From positions 1-8,763 of the forward strand of contig PMST01000201.1 in assembly GCA_003168295.1 (NCBI GenBank): a stretch of DNA of 8,763 nucleotides. Direction: 5' to 3'. The stretch is from Actinomycetota bacterium. GTDB taxonomy: Bacteria; Actinomycetota; Actinomycetes; Streptosporangiales; Streptosporangiaceae. The notes below the pieces were generated by a model, which saw nothing but the letters and a program-made list of their open reading frames with translations, was not told where the DNA came from and did not search any database. Position numbers and translations under genes: made by a program. Positions 1 through 5,648 of this stretch are shown piece by piece. The number at the start of each line of letters is the position of its first letter. The first letter of the stretch is position 1.

Positions 1-2714
1 GCGGCGATCTCCGGGTTGGACAATCCCTCCTGCACGAAGGCGGCGATCTTGATCTCGGCCGCCGTGAGGCTGTCCCAGCCGCTCTGCGCCCGCCGGTGTT
101 TGGCGTGCGGTCCGCGCCGGATGCCGTGGGCGCGGAACGTGGCCTGTACCCGGGCCACGTCCGTCGCCGCGCCCAGGGAGGTGTAGACCTCCACGGCCCG
201 GGTGAACGCGTCCCGCGCCTGACTCCGGTCGCCGGCGTCGACGAAGTGCTCAGCGGCCGCCTCCAGTGCCTTCGCGCTCAGCAGCGGCCGGCCGGCGTCG
301 TCATAGCGCTCTGCGGCTGCGAGCAGCCGGGGAGCATCATGGTCCAGGAGGCCGCGGCAATACAGCGCGTTCGCCTGCCGGTGCGGGATCTCCGATTCGG
401 CGGCGAGCGCGGCGGCCTGGTCCGCGAGAGCCTGTGCGGTGCCCGTTCCGTCGGTCTGGACGGCGATGCGGACAGCGTCAGGAAGCAGGTCCTCGATCTC
501 CTCGACTTCTTCTGTACTGCTGTCAAACGCATTCGTCAGCGTGGCCAGCGCCTCAGGTAGAGCGCCGTCATGCTCACAGTTCAGGCTCCGGGCGAGGGCC
601 AAGGAGGTAATCAGCCGGTGTCCGAGCCGTTCGGCGTGCGGGACGGCAGCGGCGAGGCGGTCACGCGCCGCGTCGACCTCGCCGCGATGGAAGCTGATCA
701 CGGCGGCGATGCCGAGATCGCAGCAGGCCCCAGCGGGTTCCTTTAGGTCTTCGTGCACCATCTCCACCTCGGCCAGCGCGTCGTCCCATCGCCCCGTCTG
801 GAAGAGCAGCTGGCCCAGGACGCAGTGCGCCTGTGCCAGCCGGAACGTCGTGCCGACCTGGTCCGCCAGGTCCCGGGCCTGCCTGGCCGCGGCCAGTGCC
901 TCCTCGTACCGGTCAAGATCGCCCAGCGTGACGGCCTTATTGATCTGCAGCAGCAGCCGCAGGTCGGTCAGCGCCGGCTCGGCCTGGGTCACGGCCAGCG
1001 CCCGGTCGAACAGCGGCAGTGCATCGGCCATACGCCCCTGTACCGAAGTCACCAGCGCCAGCACGTGCAATGCCCAGCCCATGGCCCAGTTGTCGCCGGC
1101 CTCCGACGCCGCCGCGAGCGCGCTGGCGGCGACCCGGCCAGCTTTGTCGAGCTCGCCGAGGTTGCTGTGCGTCCGAGCGGCGAGCACGAGCAGCCTGGCG
1201 CGGTGCCGGGCCGAGATCCCCGGCGAAGCCAGCGCCCGGTCCAGCGTGGCCAGGGACTCCGCGGACAAGCCCGCCAGCATGCGGCACTGCGCCAGCGTCC
1301 AGTGCAGGTCCACGAGGAGGTCGGGCTCGGTGACATGATCAAGCGCGCGGTTGGCCACCTGCTCGGCCGCGGGCCTGTCACCGATACGGTAGAGAGCGTC
1401 GGCGAGCCGGCTGGCCAGCCAGCCATGCGGGGCCGAGTCGGCCGGGGAACTGGCCACTGCCTGGGTGAGGAGTTCGGCTGCGACCCCGGGCGCCTGGGCG
1501 ACCAGCGGGTCCGCGGTGCGGGCCAGCCAGCTCAGCATCCAGTCATCCACCGGTTCGGTCCTGTCCCCAGGCTCGCCGACCGCCCGCAGCATCTGCCGGG
1601 CCACTCGGTCCGCCGATGCACCCGCCTCCGCCAAGGCGCGCCCCGCATCGAGGTGCCAGGCCGCGCGCACTGGCGCCGGCATCTCGTCGTACAGCGCCGC
1701 CCGGATCAGCGGATGCCGGAACCCCAGACCGTGGCCGGACTCGGCCAGCACCCCCACGGCACAGGCCTCGTCGACCGCCGGGATCAGGTCCGCCACATTG
1801 CGCCCGAGCACGATCGCCAGATCAGGGACCGCGAAATCCGTGCCGAGCAGGGCCGCCGCCCGCAGCACTTCGCGCACCGGCCCGGCCACGAACCCAAGGC
1901 GGTCCGCTATCGCCGCCGACAACGAGCTTGGCGCGGAACCGCTGGCCAGCTCCGCACCGCCTGCCTCGGTGAGGGTGAAACCGGAACTACGGGCCAGCGC
2001 GGCGACAAGCTCGGTGACGTAGAGCGGGTTGCCTGCCGCCCCGCCGGCGAGCCGCAGCAGGTTACCGTCAGGCTCGCCGCCAGCCAGGGCGGCCACGAGG
2101 TCAGCTACCGCCGCCCCGGTGAGCTCGGTGAGCTGGAGCCGTGCGGCGCCGTCCACCGCTCGCCGCAGCGCCAGCAGGTAATCCCGCTGGGGTGCCGGGC
2201 GCATCATCCCGACCAGCAGCAGCGGCACCTGCCGCGCCGACCTCGCCAGCCGGCCCCACAAGGTGATGCTGGCCTGGTCGGCCCACTGCAGGTCGTCGAT
2301 CACCAGGATGGTTGGCTGCACCGCACACTGCTCGGCGACAAGGGCCAGCAGCTGCTCCGCCAGCACCGCCGGCACGTCCGTGCCGCGGTCAGCGGCGGCC
2401 TCGCCGCGCAAGAGCCGGACGATCGTGGTCCGCCGGGGATTCGTGGAGGGCTCGCGGACCCGCAACCCGTCGAGAAAGGGCAGCAGCGGCAGCGCCTGGC
2501 CTAGCTCGTCGCCGGCACCCCAGAACACCTGGCAGCCGGCCTCTGGTACCTTCGCCACCGCCGCCCGCACCAACGCAGACTTGCCGATACCCGGTTCGCC
2601 CTCGATGAGCACCGAACTACCGCGTCCCCGAGCAACCTCTCTTATGAGCCCGGTGAGCGTCGTTATCTCACTATCGCGGCCGACCAGCGTGTCGGCCGTT
2701 GTCCCCGGGGGCAT
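1..2714 (-). CDS. LAL-type LuxR-family transcriptional regulator with N-terminal AAA ATPase, 3' end cut by window edge
   Basis: This is an ATP-dependent transcriptional activator of the large LuxR (LAL, MalT-like) class. I translated the minus strand from the ATG at 2714 and it stays open to the left edge (904 full codons). The product starts MPPGTTADTLVGRDSEI. It has a Walker A GEPGIGKS at residues 39-46 and a Walker B with sensor-like tail ILVIDDLQWAD at about 136-146. A long Ala/Leu-rich helical region follows, of the TPR-like kind usual in this family. From about residue 879 the LuxR-type helix-turn-helix begins (LTAAEIKIAAFVQEGLSNPEIA) and is broken off. About 40 residues should be missing. 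I see no good Shine-Dalgarno sequence before the ATG, but a promoter lies directly upstream. LAL proteins often act as pathway-specific activators in actinomycete metabolite clusters; the target here is unknown. Long plus-strand open frames across it are shadows of its codon bias. Family assignment is firm, inducer and regulon unknown. Confidence 0.95.
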   Translation of the reverse strand, partial: MPPGTTADTLVGRDSEITTLTGLIREVARGRGSSVLIEGEPGIGKSALVRAAVAKVPEAGCQVFWGAGDELGQALPLLPFLDGLRVREPSTNPRRTTIVRLLRGEAAADRGTDVPAVLAEQLLALVAEQCAVQPTILVIDDLQWADQASITLWGRLARSARQVPLLLVGMMRPAPQRDYLLALRRAVDGAARLQLTELTGAAVADLVAALAGGEPDGNLLRLAGGAAGNPLYVTELVAALARSSGFTLTEAGGAELASGSAPSSLSAAIADRLGFVAGPVREVLRAAALLGTDFAVPDLAIVLGRNVADLIPAVDEACAVGVLAESGHGLGFRHPLIRAALYDEMPAPVRAAWHLDAGRALAEAGASADRVARQMLRAVGEPGDRTEPVDDWMLSWLARTADPLVAQAPGVAAELLTQAVASSPADSAPHGWLASRLADALYRIGDRPAAEQVANRALDHVTEPDLLVDLHWTLAQCRMLAGLSAESLATLDRALASPGISARHRARLLVLAARTHSNLGELDKAGRVAASALAAASEAGDNWAMGWALHVLALVTSVQGRMADALPLFDRALAVTQAEPALTDLRLLLQINKAVTLGDLDRYEEALAAARQARDLADQVGTTFRLAQAHCVLGQLLFQTGRWDDALAEVEMVHEDLKEPAGACCDLGIAAVISFHRGEVDAARDRLAAAVPHAERLGHRLITSLALARSLNCEHDGALPEALATLTNAFDSSTEEVEEIEDLLPDAVRIAVQTDGTGTAQALADQAAALAAESEIPHRQANALYCRGLLDHDAPRLLAAAERYDDAGRPLLSAKALEAAAEHFVDAGDRSQARDAFTRAVEVYTSLGAATDVARVQATFRAHGIRRGPHAKHRRAQSGWDSLTAAEIKIAAFVQEGLSNPEIA

Positions 2715-2721
2715 GGGACAA

Positions 2722-2750
2722 ATCTTACTACCAGAATATTTACTGAACAA
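2722..2750 (-). promoter_or_regulatory. Candidate promoter of the LAL regulator gene, giving a leaderless mRNA
   Basis: Reading the minus strand, TTGTTC (2750-2745) is followed by exactly 17 bases and then TAAGAT (2727-2722). Seven bases later comes the ATG at 2714. The two hexamers match the housekeeping -35/-10 consensus at 4 of 6 positions each or close to it. A start about 7 bases after the -10 would fall on or next to the A of the start codon. This fits the lack of a ribosome binding site, since leaderless mRNAs are common in actinobacteria. It is a sequence-based prediction only. Confidence 0.45.
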
Positions 2751-2960
2751 GCGGACTATTTTCGTACATTAATTCGGTATCCGAGCACCCTTGAACGATA
2801 AAATCTCAGGTTTCTTTACTGATGCAATGCAAATTTCATAGAATCTTGCACTGCATGAAAAACTAGCATTTTCCGGTCTGGGAACATTAAATTTTGCATG
2901 ACAGAAAACTGAAATATTTAGTATTTGATAATAGTGTAGTCGGGGATTTACTCTAGGTCA
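2751..2960. other. AT-rich divergent intergenic region
   Basis: No gene is supported here. By hand count 2761-2940 is about 34% GC, in sharp contrast to the flanking very GC-rich coding DNA. Two near-palindromic units, TGCAATGCA (2823-2831) and TGCACTGCA (2847-2855), sit 24 bp apart centre to centre, and TGCATGA recurs at about 2853 and 2896. The region separates the divergent LAL and peptide genes, so it probably holds their control sites. Low GC could also mark binding by a nucleoid protein such as Lsr2, or an old insertion boundary. Confidence 0.5.
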
Positions 2961-2966
2961 TGTAAT
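2937..2966 (+). promoter_or_regulatory. Possible promoter of the small secreted peptide gene
   Basis: TGTAAT at 2961-2966 matches the -10 consensus at 5 of 6 positions. A weak -35-like TAGTCG lies at 2937-2942 with an 18-base spacer. The -10 overlaps the left arm of the palindrome at 2962-2985, and the predicted start (around 2973) would fall inside it. That arrangement would suit a repressor site. The -35 is poor, so confidence is low. Confidence 0.3.
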
Positions 2967-2985
2967 AGCCAAAACCGGTTATTAC
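2962..2985. promoter_or_regulatory. Palindrome upstream of the secreted peptide gene, candidate operator (copy 1)
   Basis: The arms GTAATAGCC (2962-2970) and GGTTATTAC (2977-2985) form an inverted repeat with one mismatch (G.U in RNA) around a 6-base spacer. The 18-bp core, 2965-2982, reads ATAGCC-N6-GGTTAT. It has the same spacing and nearly the same arms as the core at 6923-6940 between the N-hydroxylase and uvrA. It overlaps the predicted -10 of the peptide gene. A regulator binding site is the simplest reading; a short RNA hairpin is the alternative. Confidence 0.45.
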
Positions 2986-3065
2986 TCCTGGTAGCTCAGA
3001 TGTGCCTCGTGTGCCGCCGGCGCCATGTACGGGCCGCTGACCTCCGTAGATGCCATGGAGGAATC

Positions 3066-3218
3066 ATGACCATAAGGCGAACCATCATCGTTCCCGCTAT
3101 TCTAGCACTCAGCGCAGTCGGGTCTATTGTAGCTGGCTCCGCGGTATCCGTGACGGCGGCGCAGGCCTCCAACGTCCACGTGGTGGCAGCGGCCCCGCTC
3201 ACTCACATGCACGGGTGA
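3066..3218 (+). CDS. 50-residue secreted small protein / possible peptide signal precursor
   Basis: The ATG at 3066 is preceded by GGAGGAA at 3057-3063, a strong if closely spaced ribosome binding site. That decides this start over the in-frame ATG at 3000, which has no such site. The 50-residue product begins MTIRR. A hydrophobic stretch follows at residues 7-30, then an AXA-type signal peptidase I site (TAAQA, cleavage after about residue 34). Cleavage would release a 16-residue tail, SNVHVVAAAPLTHMHG. Codon use is unlike the neighbours, with ATA, AGG, CTA and GTA present. A strong hairpin follows 23 bases after the stop, so the message is probably monocistronic. I do not recognise a named family. 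The layout suits an exported peptide, but a signal role is inference. Confidence 0.7.
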   Translation: MTIRRTIIVPAILALSAVGSIVAGSAVSVTAAQASNVHVVAAAPLTHMHG

Positions 3219-3241
3219 ACTAACCGGGCGCACGACTAACG

Positions 3242-3274
3242 GTCTGCCGCCGATTCGCCGAATCCGCGGCAGAC
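3242..3274 (+). terminator. Strong stem-loop downstream of the small peptide gene
   Basis: GTCTGCCGC (3242-3250) pairs perfectly with GCGGCAGAC (3266-3274). After a single C/C mismatch, GATTC (3252-3256) pairs with GAATC (3260-3264), closing a 3-base loop. That makes 14 base pairs in 33 bases. No U tract follows, which is common for actinobacterial intrinsic terminators. It lies just after the peptide stop codon. Confidence 0.7.
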
Positions 3275-3322
3275 GGTCAGGCAATTACGGCAGGCGGCAT
3301 GTCCGTGACATAAAGCCTGACC
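3275..3322. repeat. Nested inverted repeats, possible structured RNA element
   Basis: GGTCAGGC (3275-3282) and GCCTGACC (3315-3322) are perfect 8-bp complements. Between them ATGTC (3299-3303) and GACAT (3307-3311) form a 5-bp stem with a 3-base loop. The structure begins on the base after the preceding stem-loop. It may be a second terminator stem or 3' RNA structure; chance is possible for the wide outer pair. Confidence 0.35.
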
Positions 3323-3722
3323 GACGCCGGAGCCGCCCGCGCGCGCTGGCCGGCCCAGCAACGTGAGGCACATTCCTTCACCACAGACACTTTTGCCATA
3401 TAGCTTTACATCAGCCGCATCGCTAGGTATTTTCCGCGGTAGTCCCATCAAGACCGGTGGGACGTGGCGTATCAGGGTCCAGTTCATGAATCGGCCGCGC
3501 CAAGATGCCGCAAGCCGACCCGGTTGCGGGACCGGTCAGCCGGCGGATCCGAGCTGACGATGGCGAGATCGCTGTTTCCGGGTTCGTCCGGCGGCCCCGC
3601 GAGGGCCATGACCGCATATGGCCAGGGCATTCGCCGACGGGTGTCGTTGTTGCCCGCCCTGGCCCGCGCCAGCAGGCAGTATGCGTCCACCTAGGTAATT
3701 GGAGGCGGGATAGCACGGTTCG
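3323..3722. other. Intergenic stretch without a convincing gene
   Basis: Short open frames occur on both strands, but none has a ribosome binding site, a recognisable domain or clear codon bias. Two small hairpins are visible. GTCCCA (3442-3447) faces TGGGAC (3458-3463). GTCAGC (3535-3540) faces GCTGAC (3553-3558), with an inner CGG/CCG pairing. I see no RNA gene, mobile element or relic that I can name. Confidence 0.5.
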
Positions 3723-3743
3723 TTCAGCCGGGTGCGGGCTGAA
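3723..3743. repeat. Small hairpin just upstream of the XRE promoter
   Basis: TTCAGCC (3723-3729) and GGCTGAA (3737-3743) form a perfect 7-bp stem with a 7-base loop. It ends three bases before the predicted -35 of the XRE gene. It could be a weak terminator that insulates the gene or an upstream regulator site. Confidence 0.35.
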
Positions 3744-3745
3744 GG

Positions 3746-3775
3746 TTGTTGCGATGGGCGAGTGTACGGTGTACT
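3746..3775 (+). promoter_or_regulatory. Candidate promoter of the XRE/DUF5753 gene
   Basis: TTGTTG (3746-3751) and TGTACT (3770-3775) are separated by 18 bases, with about 4 of 6 consensus matches in each hexamer. GTGTAC occurs twice with a 7-bp period at 3762-3767 and 3769-3774, overlapping the -10. The predicted start, near 3782, lies inside the inverted repeat at 3780-3804. Prediction only. Confidence 0.35.
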
Positions 3776-3779
3776 AAGG

Positions 3780-3804
3780 GTTTCACAAATGGTTTCGGTG
3801 AAAC
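3780..3804. promoter_or_regulatory. Inverted repeat at the XRE promoter, candidate autoregulatory operator
   Basis: GTTTCAC (3780-3786) and GTGAAAC (3798-3804) are perfect 7-bp complements. Inside, GTTTC (3792-3796) and GAAAC (3800-3804) form a tighter pair with a 3-base spacer, so a GTTTC half-site appears three times counting orientation. The site covers the predicted transcription start, 51 bases before the start codon. Autoregulation by the XRE protein is an inference from position. Confidence 0.4.
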
Positions 3805-3854
3805 TTCGAACCGTCCTAGTCCGCCTGCGCGGCACCGAGGAGGAGCGACGCCCG

Positions 3855-4748
3855 ATGATCGCGCCAGGAAGTCCCACGGTGCGGCGACGTCGGCTTGCCG
3901 CCGAACTGCGCGGGATCAGGGAAAGCACGGGCAAGAACGGCGACACGGTCGCCGCCGCGCTGAAGTGGTCGCCCTCCAAGATCAGCAGGTACGAGCGGGC
4001 CAGGACCGGCTTGCGGCCGCGGGAAGTCGAGCGGCTGCTCGACTACTACAAGATCACCGGGTCTCGCCGTACGCTCCTTCTCGCGCTCGCCGAGGACGCG
4101 GCTCAGAAGGGATGGTGGGAAGAATTCGCCGACACCCTCTCCGAGGACTACCAGCAATTCATCGGCCTCGAGCATGAGGCAACCTCCATCGCCGTATGGC
4201 ACGTTGATGTGGTAGCTGGCCTGCTCCAAACGGAAGCTTATGCCCGGCACATAATCAGCAGCTACAGCCGGGTCGAGCCCATCGCGCCGGGCATGATCGG
4301 ACGATTGGTGAAGGTCCGTATGCAACGTCAGCAGGTGCTGAGTCGCGAAGAGCTGCAGCTTTCGGTAGTGCTCGATGAATCGGTCTTGAAACGCCGGATT
4401 GGTGATGATTCGGTGATGTATGAGCAGCTTCAGCGCCTAGCGCAAGAGGCCGAACGGCCAAATATGGTTTTGCGGATTCTCCCCCTTGACGCGCAGCACA
4501 CGGTCTTCGGCGAGTCTTTTGTCATCTTCAGCTTCGGGGAAGACAGCGACGCGATGCTGCAAGACGTGGTTAGCACCGAGCATCTCAGGAGCGGCTTCAC
4601 GCTGGAGGGGGAGCGGGAGACGTACTTGCACCGGATCGCATTCCAGATGCTCGCCGAAGCGTCCCTGCCCCCGGCGGCGTCCAGGGAACTCATCCTCGAA
4701 ACAGCGGAGTCGCACTGGTCAGGCGCCCAGCGGCGCGCTAATGCGTAG
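3855..4748 (+). CDS. XRE-family helix-turn-helix regulator with DUF5753 domain
   Basis: This is a 297-residue DNA-binding protein of a class abundant in actinomycetes. I chose the ATG at 3855 because GAGGAGGAG (3837-3845) lies 9 bases before it and family homology starts there. An upstream in-frame ATG at 3732 would add 41 residues of no recognisable character and sit upstream of the predicted promoter -10. Residues about 10-68 form the XRE helix-turn-helix, with the family pattern WSPSKISRYERARTGLRPREV (split across about 38-58) and a following LLDYY. Residues about 99-290 match DUF5753, including VAGLLQTEAYAR, where the family usually has VPGLLQTxxYAR. Proteins of this type are commonly encoded next to a DUF397 protein, as here, and related pairs have been linked to development and antibiotic control in Streptomyces. 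The target genes are unknown. The stop codon lies inside a 14-bp tandem duplication. Confidence 0.92.
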   Translation: MIAPGSPTVRRRRLAAELRGIRESTGKNGDTVAAALKWSPSKISRYERARTGLRPREVERLLDYYKITGSRRTLLLALAEDAAQKGWWEEFADTLSEDYQQFIGLEHEATSIAVWHVDVVAGLLQTEAYARHIISSYSRVEPIAPGMIGRLVKVRMQRQQVLSREELQLSVVLDESVLKRRIGDDSVMYEQLQRLAQEAERPNMVLRILPLDAQHTVFGESFVIFSFGEDSDAMLQDVVSTEHLRSGFTLEGERETYLHRIAFQMLAEASLPPAASRELILETAESHWSGAQRRANA

Positions 4749-4764
4749 CTGCTAATGCGTAGCT
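4737..4764. repeat. Perfect 14-bp tandem duplication across the XRE stop codon
   Basis: GCTAATGCGTAGCT occurs at 4737-4750 and again, immediately adjacent, at 4751-4764. The first copy encodes the last residues and the TAG stop of the XRE/DUF5753 gene; the second lies just after it. This looks like a replication-slippage duplication. It has no coding effect in its present form. Confidence 0.9.
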
Positions 4765-5061
4765 GACGCACGTCGTTTTATCCCCAATCGTTGCGGTGAC
4801 CGGCCCGCTGGCGTGGCCGCTCCCAGGCCCCCCGGCTGCGTCGGCGGAGCCTGCCGTGTTTGCGCGCGTTTGAGGTGTGCCGTACGCCGTGGGAACAACG
4901 GGCATTTACTGGACCGCGGCGCTATTTGAGGCGAGAGCGACGCGGGGTGCCGGCGAGGTCTGCTAGTCTAAGAGTTAAGCGATTACGTTGAGTAATAGAT
5001 ACTCTACACTCCGCAGTCGCGCACCATAGGATAACAGCCAACAAATCAGTGAGGTAGTAGC
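4765..5061 (+). promoter_or_regulatory. XRE-DUF397 intergenic region with a possible DUF397 promoter
   Basis: No gene is supported in this stretch. Toward its 3' end GATACT (4998-5003) could be a -10, with a weak -35-like TTAAGC at 4975-4980 and a 17-base spacer. GAGTA (4990-4994) and TACTC (5000-5004) form a small palindrome overlapping that -10. A roughly 310-bp gap suggests DUF397 has its own transcription start and is not simply co-transcribed with the XRE gene. Within the gap I see no strong terminator. Confidence 0.35.
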
Positions 5062-5292
5062 GTGGATAAACCTATGCTCGAAAAGCCAGGTTCAGCTTCT
5101 GGCTGGGTTAAGAGCTCTCTGAGTTTCTCCAACGGTAACTGCGTCGAGGTCGCGAACCTGCCCGGTGACCAGATCGGTGTACGCAACAGCAGGGACTCCG
5201 AAGGGCCGGTTCTCCGATTTACGCCGGACGAATGGCACGCTTTCCTCGGAGGCGCACGAAACGGAGAATTCGACGGTTTCGGCAGGAAGTAA
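5062..5292 (+). CDS. DUF397 domain-containing protein, partner of the XRE/DUF5753 regulator
   Basis: This is a small, 76-residue protein. The GTG start at 5062 is preceded by GAGG at 5051-5054 with 7-base spacing; an ATG four codons later (5074) is the only nearby alternative. The DUF397 pattern is clear: W15, then KSSLSFSNGNCVEVA at 17-31, VRNS at 40-43, GPVLRF at 48-53, PDEWHAFL at 55-62, and a closing NGEF at 67-70. Members are near-universal companions of XRE/DUF5753 genes in actinomycetes. They are thought to act as protein partners or antagonists of the regulator, an arrangement sometimes described as toxin-antitoxin-like. No catalytic motif is visible. A strong terminator follows 59 bases after the stop. 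Confidence 0.93.
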   Translation: MDKPMLEKPGSASGWVKSSLSFSNGNCVEVANLPGDQIGVRNSRDSEGPVLRFTPDEWHAFLGGARNGEFDGFGRK

Positions 5293-5351
5293 CCGCACCA
5301 GCAAAGTGCGGCAGGTTCGTGCTTCGCGATAACTGTCGATCAGGACACAAA

Positions 5352-5386
5352 CGGAGGGCCCCCCGGAACTCCAGGGGGGCCCTCCG
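5352..5386. terminator. 13-bp GC stem-loop, shared terminator between convergent units
   Basis: The arms CGGAGGGCCCCCC (5352-5364) and GGGGGGCCCTCCG (5374-5386) pair perfectly around a 9-base loop that itself contains GGA/TCC complementarity. It lies between the DUF397 gene (plus) and the ribbon-helix-helix gene (minus), which converge here, and its symmetry lets it serve both. A U tract is absent, as is usual in this GC range. Confidence 0.85.
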
Positions 5387-5450
5387 GCTGATACGGGCTG
5401 TCTTACCGGGTCGGGCCGCCTCAACCGATGGCGGAGGAGGCCTGGATGCG

Positions 5451-5462
5451 GAGATGCATCTC
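5451..5462. repeat. 12-bp perfect palindrome just after the RHH gene stop
   Basis: GAGATGCATCTC reads the same on both strands and ends 6 bases beyond the stop of the minus-strand small gene. A weaker CCGCC/GGCGG stem (5416-5420 with 5430-5434) lies beyond it. It may be a minor 3' structure; no function is supported. Confidence 0.35.
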
Positions 5463-5468
5463 GTCTGC

Positions 5469-5648
5469 TCAGTCGTCTGCTTCGTCGCGTCGCAGACCTA
5501 TCTCTGCGTATTCGACCAGCAGGTCGCTGACGGACAGACCACGCTGGCCGGCCTGGGCGGCGAGCCGTTCGGCCAGCACGACGGGGATGACCACCGTGCG
5601 GCGGACGCAGTCGTCCTCTTCCCAAGCCTCCTCAGGCGTCGCGGACAA
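5469..5648 (-). CDS. Small ribbon-helix-helix-like protein coupled to the N-hydroxylase gene
   Basis: This is a 59-residue product if started at the TTG at 5648. I prefer that start because AAAGGAGG stands about 4 bases before it on the minus strand. An in-frame ATG at 5684 would give 71 residues but has no comparable ribosome site. Either start overlaps the end of the upstream N-hydroxylase gene (17 or 53 bases), implying translational coupling. The body looks like a CopG/Arc-type fold. A short strand, RRTVVIP, is followed by a helix, LAERLAAQAGQRG, and then a turn with SVSDLLVEYAEIGLRR. Such proteins are dimeric DNA binders, either antitoxins or local repressors. No toxin partner gene is adjacent, so a local regulator is more likely. 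The fold call comes from pattern only. Confidence 0.7.
   Translation of the reverse strand: MSATPEEAWEEDDCVRRTVVIPVVLAERLAAQAGQRGLSVSDLLVEYAEIGLRRDEADD

Noticed and set aside
439..2504. Long plus-strand open frames (439-1338 and 753-2504) opposite the LAL gene
   Set aside because: They are antisense to a clearly conserved ATPase regulator, show no domains, and are rich in Arg, Gln and Pro as expected for a shadow frame in high-GC DNA.
3000..3065. Upstream ATG giving a 72-residue form of the small peptide
   Set aside because: No ribosome site, and the added Arg/Cys-rich segment would spoil the signal peptide; the ATG at 3066 has GGAGGAA.
3323..3850. Several 60-150 residue open frames on both strands
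   Set aside because: No ribosome sites or domains, and they overlap one another in all frames; the 3536-3979 minus frame is antisense to the XRE promoter and start.
3732..3854. Longer start for the XRE gene
   Set aside because: The added 41 residues have no family match, and a strong ribosome site directly precedes the ATG at 3855.
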